A DNA stretch of 8,672 nucleotides from Bacteroidia bacterium (GCA_020849195.1 JADLGT010000204.1:1-8672); one strand, 5' to 3'. Counted from the first letter of the stretch, positions 1-6,970 are shown. Translations and numbers: made by a program. Notes: generated by a model not told the origin, from the sequence alone.

Positions 1-105
1 ATCGCCGGAATCTATTTTTCCGGTTTGCTCTGAGGCATTTTTACAGGAAGGAAAGCAAAGAAATGCTCCTATATAAAATGCTGCTATTGTTTTTTGAATA
101 TTCAT
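1..105 (-). CDS. Probable lipoprotein, N-terminal fragment (runs off the left edge)
   Basis: Reading the minus strand from the ATG at 105-103 gives 35 open codons with no stop before the window edge. The protein starts MNIQKTIAAFYIGAFLCF and has a basic residue, a hydrophobic core and then FPSC-K, with Cys21 a plausible lipidation site. The lipobox is relaxed, as is common in Bacteroidota. After the cysteine comes a polar stretch rich in Ser, Glu and Lys. This suggests an exported lipoprotein, but the mature domain lies outside the window, so no function can be given. It lies 163 bases downstream of the aminopeptidase gene on the same strand, so co-transcription is possible. On the minus strand a TATTTTTG sequence at 128-121 fits the Bacteroidota -7 element, but I see no good -33 partner. 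Confidence 0.6.
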   Translation of the reverse strand, partial: MNIQKTIAAFYIGAFLCFPSCKNASEQTGKIDSGD

Positions 106-268
106 ATTAAAATTGGTATGCAAAAATAATAATTAAAGCGAGATTTTGCAGTATAAAAGCAAGGTCATAGCATAAGGCAGATTCGACCTACAAGTGCAAT
201 TTCTTCCACTCTACTTTAATCATCAACTAATTAAAAGGAAAGCTATGGAGCGTTAGCATTTCTGATTA

Positions 269-1558
269 TTACCTGTTCATCAACTCTTCTATCTCATCCG
301 CTTCGATGGGAATATTTTTCATCAAATCAACCGGTCCTTTTTTGGTAATAAGTATATCGTTCTCCAAACGAATGCCCAATTTCTCGGCACGGATATAGAT
401 TCCCGGCTCACAAGTAAGCACCACACCCTCTTCGAACGGACGGGCAAAACTACCCACGTCGTGTACATCCAAGCCCATGTAGTGCGAAGTGCCATGCATA
501 AAATATTTTTTATACAATGGAGCTTTCGGATCCTGTTTTTTTACTGATGAGCGTTTCAACAATTTTAGTTTTATCAATTCTTCCTGCATCACTTCTCCAA
601 CTTCTTTGTTTAAGTTCTCTAACGTGTTTCCCGGCTTCATCATTTTTATGGCCTCGCGCTGTACGCGCAGCACAGCGTTATACACAGCCTTCTGTCGTTT
701 AGTGAATTTACCTCCAACAGGTAAACAGCGTGTAAGGTCGGATACGTAATTGGCGTATTCGGCCGCTACATCCAGCAATATAACTTCCCCTGCTCTGCAT
801 TGCTTGTTGTTTGCCAAGTAATGTAACACATTAGCATTTTTTCCCGAAGCTATAATGGGACTGTAAGCAAAACCTCTCGAACGGTTACGGATGAATTCGT
901 GTATCAACTCGGCCTCAATTTCATATTCCCATACGCCCGACTTTACGAAACCCAATAGCCTTCGAAAGCCTTTTTCGGTAATGTTACACGCTTGTTGAAT
1001 TAGATCGATTTCAACTTTCGATTTAATGGTTCTTAAGTCGTGCATTAGTGGAGCAGCCCGTTCGTACTTATGAATAGGATAAGATTCCTTGCACCATTTA
1101 ATGAACCTTGCATCGCGGGTTTCTACTTCAACTGAAGCACGGGTATGTTCGTTAGTATTTACATAAACATTTTCGCACTGAGCCATCAACGTTTTAAAAA
1201 TTTGTTTAAACTGGCTCATCCAATACACCGTTTTAATGCCCGATGTTGCAAGCGCCTCCTCTTTGGTATATTTATGTCCTTCCCAAATAGCTATGTGCTC
1301 ATTTGTTTCACGCAAGAATAATACTTCGCGGTACTCTTCGCTTTTTGCATCGGGAAAAAGAAGAAGAATGCTCTCCTCCTGATCTATTCCCGACAAATAA
1401 AAAATATCCGAGTTTTGAGTAAAGAGCATCGTGCCGTCTGCGTTGGTAGGCATTACATCGTTAGAATTAAAAACAGCCAAGGAGCCCGGCTTTAGTTTTT
1501 TTATGAACCGTTTTCTGTTCTCAACAAAAAGCGTGTTGCTAATAGGTGAATACTTCAT
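269..1558 (-). CDS. pepP: Xaa-Pro aminopeptidase (aminopeptidase P, M24B family)
   Basis: This is a cytoplasmic metallopeptidase that removes an N-terminal residue preceding proline. The 429-residue length is normal for the family. Residues about 1-170 match the aminopeptidase P N-terminal domain (FTQNSDIFYLSGI near 46-58). The rest is the pita-bread catalytic domain. The five expected metal ligands are visible: Asp263 and Asp274 (LLDVAAEYANYVSDLTR), His355 (HGTSHYMG), Glu384 (CEPGIYI) and Glu399 (RLENDI). His246 in VLHYLANN and His366 in DVHDVG fit the conserved active-site histidines. The ATG at 1558 begins directly with a family-like N terminus. There is no signal peptide. It is divergent from sdhC across a 152-base spacer, and no SD sequence precedes it. 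The exact subfamily is safe; the substrate in vivo is unknown. Confidence 0.95.
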   Translation of the reverse strand: MKYSPISNTLFVENRKRFIKKLKPGSLAVFNSNDVMPTNADGTMLFTQNSDIFYLSGIDQEESILLLFPDAKSEEYREVLFLRETNEHIAIWEGHKYTKEEALATSGIKTVYWMSQFKQIFKTLMAQCENVYVNTNEHTRASVEVETRDARFIKWCKESYPIHKYERAAPLMHDLRTIKSKVEIDLIQQACNITEKGFRRLLGFVKSGVWEYEIEAELIHEFIRNRSRGFAYSPIIASGKNANVLHYLANNKQCRAGEVILLDVAAEYANYVSDLTRCLPVGGKFTKRQKAVYNAVLRVQREAIKMMKPGNTLENLNKEVGEVMQEELIKLKLLKRSSVKKQDPKAPLYKKYFMHGTSHYMGLDVHDVGSFARPFEEGVVLTCEPGIYIRAEKLGIRLENDILITKKGPVDLMKNIPIEADEIEELMNR

Positions 1559-1602
1559 GAAAGAATAGTGCTAAGTGTTAATAATAGAATCAATTTAAAT
1601 AA

Positions 1603-1642
1603 GTAATTTTCTTGTTGGAATTAATTACAGGAATTACTTTTG
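1603..1642 (+). promoter_or_regulatory. Predicted promoter of the sdh operon
   Basis: TACTTTTG at 1635-1642 fits the Bacteroidota -7 consensus TAnnTTTG. It is preceded, after a 20-base spacer, by CTTG at 1611-1614, which is one base off the -33 TTTG. Transcription would start around 1647 and give a leader of roughly 65 bases before sdhC. Around it are GTAATT (1603-1608) and two direct copies of GGAATTA (1617-1623, 1630-1636). These could bind a regulator but may be chance in AT-rich DNA. The consensus is established for Bacteroides and Flavobacterium; its use here is inferred. Confidence 0.5.
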
Positions 1643-1710
1643 TTGAACTAAAATTAAGATTATTTCAAATAGAAAATACCATCTCTATTCATATTTAAAC
1701 TAAATTTTTT

Positions 1711-2373
1711 ATGACTCGTTTTTTAACTTCTTCTCTCGGCAAAAAAATAGTGATGGCCCTTACGGGATTATTTCTCATCTCGTTTTTGGTGGTGCATTGC
1801 GGCATAAATGCTCTTATTTTTTACAACGACGGCGGCCTAACCTTCAATGCCGGCGCAGAATTTATGGGCACCAACCCGATTATTCGCACCATGGAAATAG
1901 TTTTATTCATTGGCATTTTATTACACATCTACCAGGCACTTGTGCTTACCATTAATAACAACAAAGCCCGCCCCATTAAATATGCTGTTAACGCAGCAAA
2001 CAGCAACAGCAAATGGTATAGCCGTTCTATGGGTTTGTTGGGTACGCTCATCCTTATGTTCCTTATTATACACCTAAAACATTTTTGGGTGCTGAGCCGT
2101 TTTACCGATCACTTAACAAGTGGCGAGGAAACGCTGTTCGATGAAATGAAAGAGGTTTTCGAAAGCCCGGCGGTAGTGGTCGTTTACTCTTTGGCCATGG
2201 TATCGTTGGGCTATCACCTGTTACACGGCTTTTACTCCGCTTTTCAAACGCTCGGGTTGAACAATAAAAAATACACTCCGCTCATCCGTAATGCCGGATT
2301 GATTTTTTCAATAATTATTCCTTTTGTATTTGCCATGATGCCAATTGCAATACATCTAGGTTGGGTGAACTAA
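1711..2373 (+). CDS. sdhC: Succinate dehydrogenase/fumarate reductase cytochrome b subunit (b558 type)
   Basis: This is the membrane anchor of complex II. It carries heme and the quinone site and passes electrons between SdhB and menaquinone. The 220-residue protein has five hydrophobic segments, at about 11-34, 58-80, 106-125, 154-175 and 194-215. This is the single-subunit, two-heme (type B) architecture, which explains why no sdhD is present. Histidines in or at the ends of helices are candidates for axial heme ligands: His29 (VVHC), His72 (LLHIY), His121 (IIHLKHFW), and His169 or His172 (GYHLLHG). It starts KKIVMALTGLFLISFLVVH, typical of the Bacteroidota family. It is the first gene of the operon, 35 bases before sdhA. 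Sequence alone does not show whether the complex runs as succinate oxidase or fumarate reductase. Confidence 0.93.
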   Translation: MTRFLTSSLGKKIVMALTGLFLISFLVVHCGINALIFYNDGGLTFNAGAEFMGTNPIIRTMEIVLFIGILLHIYQALVLTINNNKARPIKYAVNAANSNSKWYSRSMGLLGTLILMFLIIHLKHFWVLSRFTDHLTSGEETLFDEMKEVFESPAVVVVYSLAMVSLGYHLLHGFYSAFQTLGLNNKKYTPLIRNAGLIFSIIIPFVFAMMPIAIHLGWVN

Positions 2374-2408
2374 ATACCTTGGATACGTTTCTTTTCAAAA
2401 AATAAATT

Positions 2409-4388
2409 ATGACAAAATTAAATTCTAAAATTCCCGCCGGATCAATAGAAAATAAATGGACTCAATACCGCTCCACCGTTCCACTGGTAAATCCGGCCAA
2501 CAGACGCAGCATCGATGTTATTGTTGTTGGTACGGGCCTGGCCGGTGCGTCGGCTGCCGCAACCTTGGCCGAATTGGGTTACAAAGTAAAATGTTTTTGT
2601 TTTCAAGATTCACCCCGCCGTGCACACAGTATTGCGGCGCAAGGCGGCATTAACGCTGCAAAAAATTATCAACACGACGGCGACAGTGTTTATCGTTTAT
2701 TTTACGAAACAGTTAAAGGAGGCGACTACCGCTCGCGCGAGGGCAATGTACATCGCTTGGCCGAAGTGAGTGTCAATATTATTGATCAATGCGTTGCACA
2801 AGGCGGACCCTTTGCCCGTGAGTACGGAGGTTACCTTAGCAACCGGTCGTTTGGCGGAACACAAGTACAACGTACGTTTTACGCTGCCGGACAAACAGGA
2901 CAGCAATTATTACTCGGAGCCTATAGCGCACTCGAACGGCAGGTAGGTTTGGGGACTGTGCAAATGTATTCGCGCCACGAGATGTTGGATATTGTAACCA
3001 TTGAAGGTAAAGCACGAGGCATTATTGCCCGCGACCTGATAAACGGCAAACTCGAACGCCACTTCGGGCACGCTGTGTTGCTTTGCTCCGGAGGCTACGG
3101 AAATGTATTTTACCTCTCTACAAACGCCATGGGCAGTAATGTAACTGCCGCTTGGAAAGCACATAAAAAAGGTGCCTTCTTTGGCAATCCTTGTTTCACA
3201 CAAATACATCCTACATGTATTCCTGTTTCGGGCGACCATCAGTCGAAACTTACCCTAATGAGCGAATCGTTGCGCAACGACGGACGTATTTGGGTGCCAA
3301 AGAAAAAAGACGACAACAGAAAACCCGCCGATATACCGGAAGACGAAAGAGATTATTACTTAGAAAGAAGATATCCCGCTTTCGGAAATCTTGTACCCCG
3401 CGATGTAGCCAGCCGAGCTGCCAAAGAACGATGCGACGCAGGCTATGGCGTAGGTGCATCTAAAATGGCTGTGTATCTCGACTTTGCGGCTAACACTATA
3501 CGTTACGGAAAAATTGAAGCACATAAAAAAGGTTTACATAACCCATCCGACGAAGAAATAAAACATTTAGGCAAAGAAGTGGTGAAAGAAAAATATGGAA
3601 ACCTTTTTGAGATGTACGAAAAAATTACCGGCGAAAACCCGTATGAAATGCCTATGCGAATTTACCCTGCTGTTCATTACACCATGGGCGGTTTGTGGGT
3701 TGATTATGAATTGATGACTACTGTACCCGGCCTGTATGCCTTAGGTGAAGCGAATTTCAGCGACCATGGAGCCAACCGCTTGGGCGCATCGGCCCTCATG
3801 CAAGGTTTGGCCGATGGGTATTTTGTGATACCTTATACCATAAGTTCATACCTGTCGAACGAAATACGTACCAAAGCTATATCAACCGATCACGAGGCTT
3901 TTGTGGAGGCAGAGAAAAAAGTAAAAGAACAACTCGATAAGCTGATGAACATAAAAGGCAGCAAATCGGTTGACCACTTCCACAAAAAGTTAGGAAAAAT
4001 AATGTGGGAAAAATGTGGCATGGGTCGTAACGAAAAAGGATTAACCGAAGCTATTGGCGAGATACGCACCTTGCGCGAAGAATTTTGGAAAGACCTAAGA
4101 ATTCCCGGAATTCAAAACGAATTTAACCCCGAACTGGAAAAGGCAGGCCGCGTAGCCGATTTTCTTGAACTTGGCGAACTAATGTGTATGGATGCATTGA
4201 ACCGTAAAGAATCGTGTGGAGGACATTTCAGGGAAGAGTCGCAAACCGAAGAAGGGGAAGCCAAGCGCGACGATGAAAAATTCAGTTATGTTTCTGCATG
4301 GGAGTACAAAGGTGCCGGGAACTTTGAAATGCACAAGGAAGAGTTATTGTTTGATGTGGTTCATCCGAGCCAGAGGAGTTATAAGTAG
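2409..4388 (+). CDS. sdhA: Succinate dehydrogenase/fumarate reductase flavoprotein subunit
   Basis: This catalytic FAD subunit of complex II interconverts succinate and fumarate. The 659 residues are usual for the Bacteroidota/type B flavoproteins. An N-terminal Rossmann motif [12 protein letters not shown] lies at 39-50. The [13 protein letters not shown] block supplies the histidine expected to bind FAD covalently (His73). Active-site blocks are present: FTQIHPT at 263-269 (His267), [10 protein letters not shown] at 328-337 (Arg331, the expected proton-shuttling arginine) and AVHYTMGG with His423. [18 protein letters not shown] at 446-463 contains Arg457. The C terminus PSQRSYK is a normal family ending, so the inserted cassette downstream has not truncated it. 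However, the last base of its TAG stop is the first base of the cassette repeat. No SD is visible; the leader is A-rich. Confidence 0.97.
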   Translation: MTKLNSKIPAGSIENKWTQYRSTVPLVNPANRRSIDVIVVGTGLAGASAAATLAELGYKVKCFCFQDSPRRAHSIAAQGGINAAKNYQHDGDSVYRLFYETVKGGDYRSREGNVHRLAEVSVNIIDQCVAQGGPFAREYGGYLSNRSFGGTQVQRTFYAAGQTGQQLLLGAYSALERQVGLGTVQMYSRHEMLDIVTIEGKARGIIARDLINGKLERHFGHAVLLCSGGYGNVFYLSTNAMGSNVTAAWKAHKKGAFFGNPCFTQIHPTCIPVSGDHQSKLTLMSESLRNDGRIWVPKKKDDNRKPADIPEDERDYYLERRYPAFGNLVPRDVASRAAKERCDAGYGVGASKMAVYLDFAANTIRYGKIEAHKKGLHNPSDEEIKHLGKEVVKEKYGNLFEMYEKITGENPYEMPMRIYPAVHYTMGGLWVDYELMTTVPGLYALGEANFSDHGANRLGASALMQGLADGYFVIPYTISSYLSNEIRTKAISTDHEAFVEAEKKVKEQLDKLMNIKGSKSVDHFHKKLGKIMWEKCGMGRNEKGLTEAIGEIRTLREEFWKDLRIPGIQNEFNPELEKAGRVADFLELGELMCMDALNRKESCGGHFREESQTEEGEAKRDDEKFSYVSAWEYKGAGNFEMHKEELLFDVVHPSQRSYK

Positions 4389-4400
4389 GGAATAGCCAAT
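4388..4400 (+). repeat. Extra direct copy of the arm start, overlapping the sdhA stop codon
   Basis: GGGAATAGCCAAT at 4388-4400 is repeated exactly at 4404-4416, with TAA and one other base between (16-base period). Its first G is the third base of the sdhA TAG stop codon. This suggests partial duplication of the cassette end or a nested earlier insertion. Confidence 0.8.
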
Positions 4401-4403
4401 TAA

Positions 4404-4428
4404 GGGAATAGCCAATAGCGAATAGGGG
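4404..4428 (+). repeat. Left inverted-repeat arm of the four-helix cassette
   Basis: This 25-base arm is complementary to 4824-4848 at 24 of 25 positions; the only mismatch is G4420, where perfect pairing would need C. It reads as three heptads, GGAATAG, CCAATAG and CGAATAG, plus flanking Gs. It ends two bases before the purine-rich SD of the enclosed gene. Pairing stops at both outer and inner edges, so the boundaries are sharp. Confidence 0.9.
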
Positions 4429-4430
4429 AA

Positions 4431-4436
4431 AAGGAG
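4431..4436 (+). promoter_or_regulatory. Strong Shine-Dalgarno site of the four-helix-bundle gene
   Basis: AAGGAG lies three bases before the ATG at 4440. It is the only clear anti-SD match before any gene in this window; the neighbouring genes have A/T-rich leaders without one, as is usual in Bacteroidota. It supports the chosen start and suggests the cassette carries its own translation signal. Confidence 0.7.
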
Positions 4437-4439
4437 AAA

Positions 4440-4817
4440 ATGGGAAAGATTAATTCATACAAGGATCTGATTGCCTGGCAAAAATCAATTGCTTTGGTGA
4501 GTGATATTTATAAATTGACCTCGGCTTTACCTGCGTCAGAAAAGTTTGGGATGGCGAGTCAATTACAACGTGCTGCTGTTTCAGTTCCTTCCAATATAGC
4601 TGAAGGATGGGGCAGGGAGAGTACAAAAAACTATATTCAATTCCTTCGAATATCAAGAGGATCATTACTTGAAATAGAAACCCTTTTAACAATTGCACAC
4701 AACCTAAGTTATTTAACTGAAGAGGAAAATGAAAAAATATGCATGCAAGTAGAGGAAGTCCTGAAAGTGATCAACGGTTTAATAAAAAGTCTTGAGATAA
4801 AAGTATTAACTGAATAA
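4440..4817 (+). CDS. Four-helix-bundle protein, 23S rRNA intervening-sequence protein family
   Basis: The 125-residue protein is a full-length member of the family known as 23S rRNA IVP or four-helix-bundle protein, which shares its fold with Avd of diversity-generating retroelements. Hallmarks are [11 protein letters not shown] at 7-17, the central [19 protein letters not shown] at 41-59, [18 protein letters not shown] at 64-81, and a predicted final helix from about 93 to 120. Conserved basic residues (Lys15, Arg44, Arg59, Arg70, Arg73) suit nucleic-acid contact, but the molecular role of the family is not established. The gene is enclosed by inverted repeats and separates sdhA from sdhB. 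Hand counts of three 60-base lines give 28-43% G+C, below the adjacent sdhA (47-52% in two lines), consistent with separate origin. It has no known part in succinate oxidation. Confidence 0.92.
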   Translation: MGKINSYKDLIAWQKSIALVSDIYKLTSALPASEKFGMASQLQRAAVSVPSNIAEGWGRESTKNYIQFLRISRGSLLEIETLLTIAHNLSYLTEEENEKICMQVEEVLKVINGLIKSLEIKVLTE

Positions 4818-4823
4818 CTGATG

Positions 4824-4848
4824 CCCCTATTGGCTATTGGCTATTCCC
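4824..4848 (-). repeat. Right inverted-repeat arm of the four-helix cassette
   Basis: Read on the plus strand it is CCCC followed by TATTGGC, TATTGGC and TATTCCC, the reverse complement of the left arm except for one base. It begins six bases after the four-helix stop codon (4815-4817) and ends 13 bases before the sdhB ATG. The arm therefore makes up most of the upstream region of sdhB. Confidence 0.9.
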
Positions 4849-4861
4849 AATTCTCTACAAT

Positions 4862-5605
4862 ATGAACTTAACCTTAAAAATTTGGCGACAAAAAAATTCG
4901 AAAGAAGCAGGAAATTTCGTTTCATACAATGTAACTGATATTTCAGCCGATATGTCTTTCCTCGAAATGTTTGATGTGCTAAACGAACAGCTCATCAGCA
5001 AAGGCGAAGAGCCAATCGCATTCGACCACGACTGTCGCGAAGGTATTTGCGGCATGTGCAGCATGTATATTAATGGCCGTGCGCACGGACCTGCACAGGG
5101 AACAACAACTTGCCAGTTACACATGCGTAAGTTTAAAGATGGCGATACAATTACAGTAGAGCCATGGAGAGCGTCTTCATTCCCTGTCATCAAAGATTTG
5201 GTGGTTGATCGTTCGGCATTTGATCACATTATTTCGGCAGGAGGTTTTATATCGGTAAACACCGGAAATGCAAAAGATGCCAATAACATTCCTGTACCAA
5301 AAGACAATGCCGACAATGCTTTTGCCGCTGCTGCCTGTATTGGTTGTGGAGCCTGTGTGGCTGCCTGTAAAAATTCGTCGGCCATGTTATTTGTATCGGC
5401 TAAAGTTTCACAACTGGCGCTTTTGCCTCAGGGACAGGTTGAACGCGAAACTCGCGTACTGAACATGGTGAAACAAATGGACGAAGAAGGGTTTGGAAGC
5501 TGTACCAACACGGGAGCCTGTGAAGCCGAATGTCCTAAAGAAATTTCGGTTGAAAATATTGCGCGGCTAAACAGAGAATATTTACTGGCGAATTTGAAAA
5601 AATAA
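4862..5605 (+). CDS. sdhB: Succinate dehydrogenase/fumarate reductase iron-sulfur subunit
   Basis: This subunit relays electrons between the FAD of SdhA and the hemes/quinone of SdhC through three Fe-S clusters. The 247 residues match the family. The N-terminal plant-ferredoxin-like domain holds the [2Fe-2S] ligands Cys58, Cys63, Cys66 and Cys84 ([20 protein letters not shown], then TTTCQLH). The C-terminal domain has [12 protein letters not shown] with Cys159, Cys162, Cys165 and Cys169, and [16 protein letters not shown] with Cys214, Cys220 and Cys224. Together these suit the [4Fe-4S] and [3Fe-4S] clusters. All ligands are intact, so the complex should work despite the insertion upstream. 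The ATG at 4862 gives the expected N terminus [10 protein letters not shown]. It has no SD, and its immediate leader is only 13 bases beyond the cassette arm. Confidence 0.97.
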   Translation: MNLTLKIWRQKNSKEAGNFVSYNVTDISADMSFLEMFDVLNEQLISKGEEPIAFDHDCREGICGMCSMYINGRAHGPAQGTTTCQLHMRKFKDGDTITVEPWRASSFPVIKDLVVDRSAFDHIISAGGFISVNTGNAKDANNIPVPKDNADNAFAAAACIGCGACVAACKNSSAMLFVSAKVSQLALLPQGQVERETRVLNMVKQMDEEGFGSCTNTGACEAECPKEISVENIARLNREYLLANLKK

Positions 5606-6130
5606 ATGCACCGATTGCTTCAAATATTTTTTTTATTCTTCCTGCTGCACGTCGCACTAAAAGCTCAAAGCCAGCAACGTACGGACAGCCTGAGGAAAAC
5701 GCCTCAAAACAATTACTCGTACTATTCTGCACCCGATCGCTTCAGCCCCGCACTTGCAGGTGTTGCTTCTTACTTTATTCCGGGCCTTGGGCAAATCTAT
5801 TGCGGCGAAACAAAAAGGGGAATAAAATTTTTATTTGGGACGCTTGGATGTGCCACAATTATGGGAGTTGGTTTTTTTATGGAGCTCCCTTATTTAACGG
5901 GAGGATACAACGAACACACCACATTAGGAACTAGCATGATGTTAGGAGGAATGCTCGGTACAGTAGGAATGATGGGGTGGTCAGTTGTCGATGCAATAAA
6001 ACTCGCTAAAACAAAGAATCTAGCAGCAAGAAATAACATGACCGGTTTTTTACTTGATATAAGTCCGTATACATCAATGGGCACAGGCAAGGATGCCCAC
6101 TTTGGTATTACAGCAAGTATCTCGTTTTAA
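5606..6130 (+). CDS. Small exported TM2-like membrane protein of unknown function
   Basis: The ATG directly follows the sdhB TAA, so translation is probably coupled to sdhB. The 174-residue product begins with a signal peptide: a basic N terminus, hydrophobic residues about 5-17, and a possible signal peptidase I site after ALKA at 17-20. A polar segment with many Gln, Ser and Asn follows (21-46). The core has PALAGVASYFIPGLGQIYCG at 48-67 then KRGIKFLFG, which resembles the TM2 and DUF5683 group with its PGLGQ-Y-G turn. Further hydrophobic stretches lie at about 74-94 and 107-128, ending GWSVVDAIKLAK. The C terminus ends in Phe (ITASISF), as many Bacteroidota envelope proteins do. I do not know its function; a link to complex II rests only on position. 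Confidence 0.8.
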   Translation: MHRLLQIFFLFFLLHVALKAQSQQRTDSLRKTPQNNYSYYSAPDRFSPALAGVASYFIPGLGQIYCGETKRGIKFLFGTLGCATIMGVGFFMELPYLTGGYNEHTTLGTSMMLGGMLGTVGMMGWSVVDAIKLAKTKNLAARNNMTGFLLDISPYTSMGTGKDAHFGITASISF

Positions 6131-6187
6131 ACACTCTGCTACGTATTAGGAATAAGAAATGATAACACAATAACTGAAAACAATATC

Positions 6188-6688
6188 TTGTTAACTATCC
6201 GAAAAGCAACAGTCGCCGATCTTCCTTCGATAACCGAAATATACAACGAGGCTATACTGAACACTACCTCTACGTTTGATACCGAAGTAAAAACACTCGA
6301 CGACAGGAAGGTATGGTTCACCAACCGCGATGAGAACTTCCCCGTTATTGTAGCTGAACGAGAAAGACAAATTGTTGGCTATGCTGCATTGAACAAATGG
6401 TCGGAACGCAAGGCATACGATGTAACGGCCGAAATATCGGTTTATATACACCCCGATTCTCGCAAACAAGGTATAGGCAAACAGCTTATTGAAATGTTGG
6501 TAGCCATTGGCGAACAAACTCAGCTGCAAACTATTTTAGCCCGCATCACCGAAGGTAATGATCACAGCATTTACCTGCACGAGCGCAATGGATTTAAAAC
6601 AGTTGGTGTGCTGCGCCGTGTAGGAAAAAAATTTGAAAAATTATTAGATGTTACAGTGATGCAGAAGGTGTTTGAAAGAAAATCATAG
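6188..6688 (+). CDS. GNAT N-acetyltransferase, phosphinothricin/methionine-sulfoximine acetyltransferase-like
   Basis: This is a probable cytoplasmic acetyl-CoA-dependent N-acetyltransferase of 166 residues. The N terminus LTIRKATVADLPSITEIYNE, then AILNTTSTFDTE near 22-33, is typical of the Pat/YncA-like branch. Motif A, with the acetyl-CoA pyrophosphate loop, is VYIHPDSRKQGIGKQLIEML at 85-104 (RKQGIG). The C-terminal block with HERNGFKTVG (131-140) and KLLDVTVMQK (151-160) completes the family pattern. The start is TTG at 6188; the frame is open back to the previous stop at 6128-6130 but contains no ATG, and the TTG fits the usual family N terminus. No SD is seen. Substrates in this branch include amino-acid analogues; calling it a resistance gene would go beyond the evidence. 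Confidence 0.88.
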   Translation: MLTIRKATVADLPSITEIYNEAILNTTSTFDTEVKTLDDRKVWFTNRDENFPVIVAERERQIVGYAALNKWSERKAYDVTAEISVYIHPDSRKQGIGKQLIEMLVAIGEQTQLQTILARITEGNDHSIYLHERNGFKTVGVLRRVGKKFEKLLDVTVMQKVFERKS

Positions 6689-6935
6689 ACAAGCATTTTC
6701 TTAACTGAGCTAATACAAATTCATAATCTCCACAAAAGGACGGCAGAACCTACAATTCATCGGGCTTGTCCTATAAATTACACTGCAATACCAACGCAAT
6801 TGGATTTTGCTCGATGCGTCTAATACAAAATCGAGGAGGGAGTAATAGTATAGTTTTGTTTTTAGCCTTGTACAAAAATATCAGATGCTCGGAATTCGAA
6901 TTACCTCAAGATGTTGTATTTTTATCCATACAATT

Positions 6936-6967
6936 TTTGGGGATGGTACAATAAAGTTTTATGTTTG
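6936..6967 (+). promoter_or_regulatory. Predicted promoter upstream of the efflux operon
   Basis: TTTG at 6936-6939 and TATGTTTG at 6960-6967, separated by 20 bases, match both parts of the Bacteroidota consensus TTTG-N17-23-TAnnTTTG without a mismatch. Transcription would begin at about 6972, at the foot of the hairpin that follows, leaving a leader of about 65 bases before the GTG at 7039. No regulator gene is adjacent in the window. Confidence 0.55.
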
Positions 6968-6970
6968 AAG

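Larger units (their letters stand above)
4388..4848 (+). mobile_element. IVS-like four-helix-bundle cassette bounded by inverted repeats
   Basis: A self-contained unit of about 445-461 bases sits between sdhA and sdhB, which are normally adjacent. It consists of a left 25-base arm (4404-4428) with an extra half copy to its left (4388-4400), a strong SD, a 125-codon four-helix-bundle gene and a right 25-base arm (4824-4848) in inverse orientation. The pairing is 24 of 25. Family knowledge: proteins of this type are encoded in intervening sequences of 23S rRNA genes, where flanking complementary arms form a stem that RNase III cleaves. The same layout in a protein operon is seen directly here. 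Whether the unit moves, and how, is inference. No transposase is present. No convincing target duplication is seen; AATT occurs near both ends (4398-4401 and 4849-4852) but is not flush on the left. Confidence 0.6.

Noticed and set aside
236..262. Terminator hairpin after the aminopeptidase gene (GCTA / TAGC pair)
   Set aside because: Only four contiguous base pairs with a mismatch outside them; too weak to call.
489..749. Plus-strand open frames inside the aminopeptidase gene
   Set aside because: They lie antisense to a well-supported gene, contain cysteine- and phenylalanine-rich nonsense-like sequence and have no start signal.
1711..2373. Missing sdhD as an incomplete complex II
   Set aside because: The b558-type SdhC with five helices acts as the only membrane subunit in this type, so no SdhD is expected.
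4440..4817. Accessory (Avd) gene of a diversity-generating retroelement
   Set aside because: The fold family is shared with Avd, but there is no reverse transcriptase, template repeat or variable repeat in the window.
4388..4852. Target-site duplication around the four-helix cassette
   Set aside because: AATT is present near both ends but on the left it is separated from the arm by AA, and four bases in AT-rich DNA is not convincing.
6188..6688. Dedicated herbicide- or antibiotic-resistance acetyltransferase
   Set aside because: Similarity to phosphinothricin acetyltransferases is at family level; most members are general detoxification or amino-acid-analogue enzymes.
6766..6954. 62-codon open frame starting at TTG in the intergenic region
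   Set aside because: No family resemblance, no ribosome-binding signal and odd composition; it probably arises by chance.
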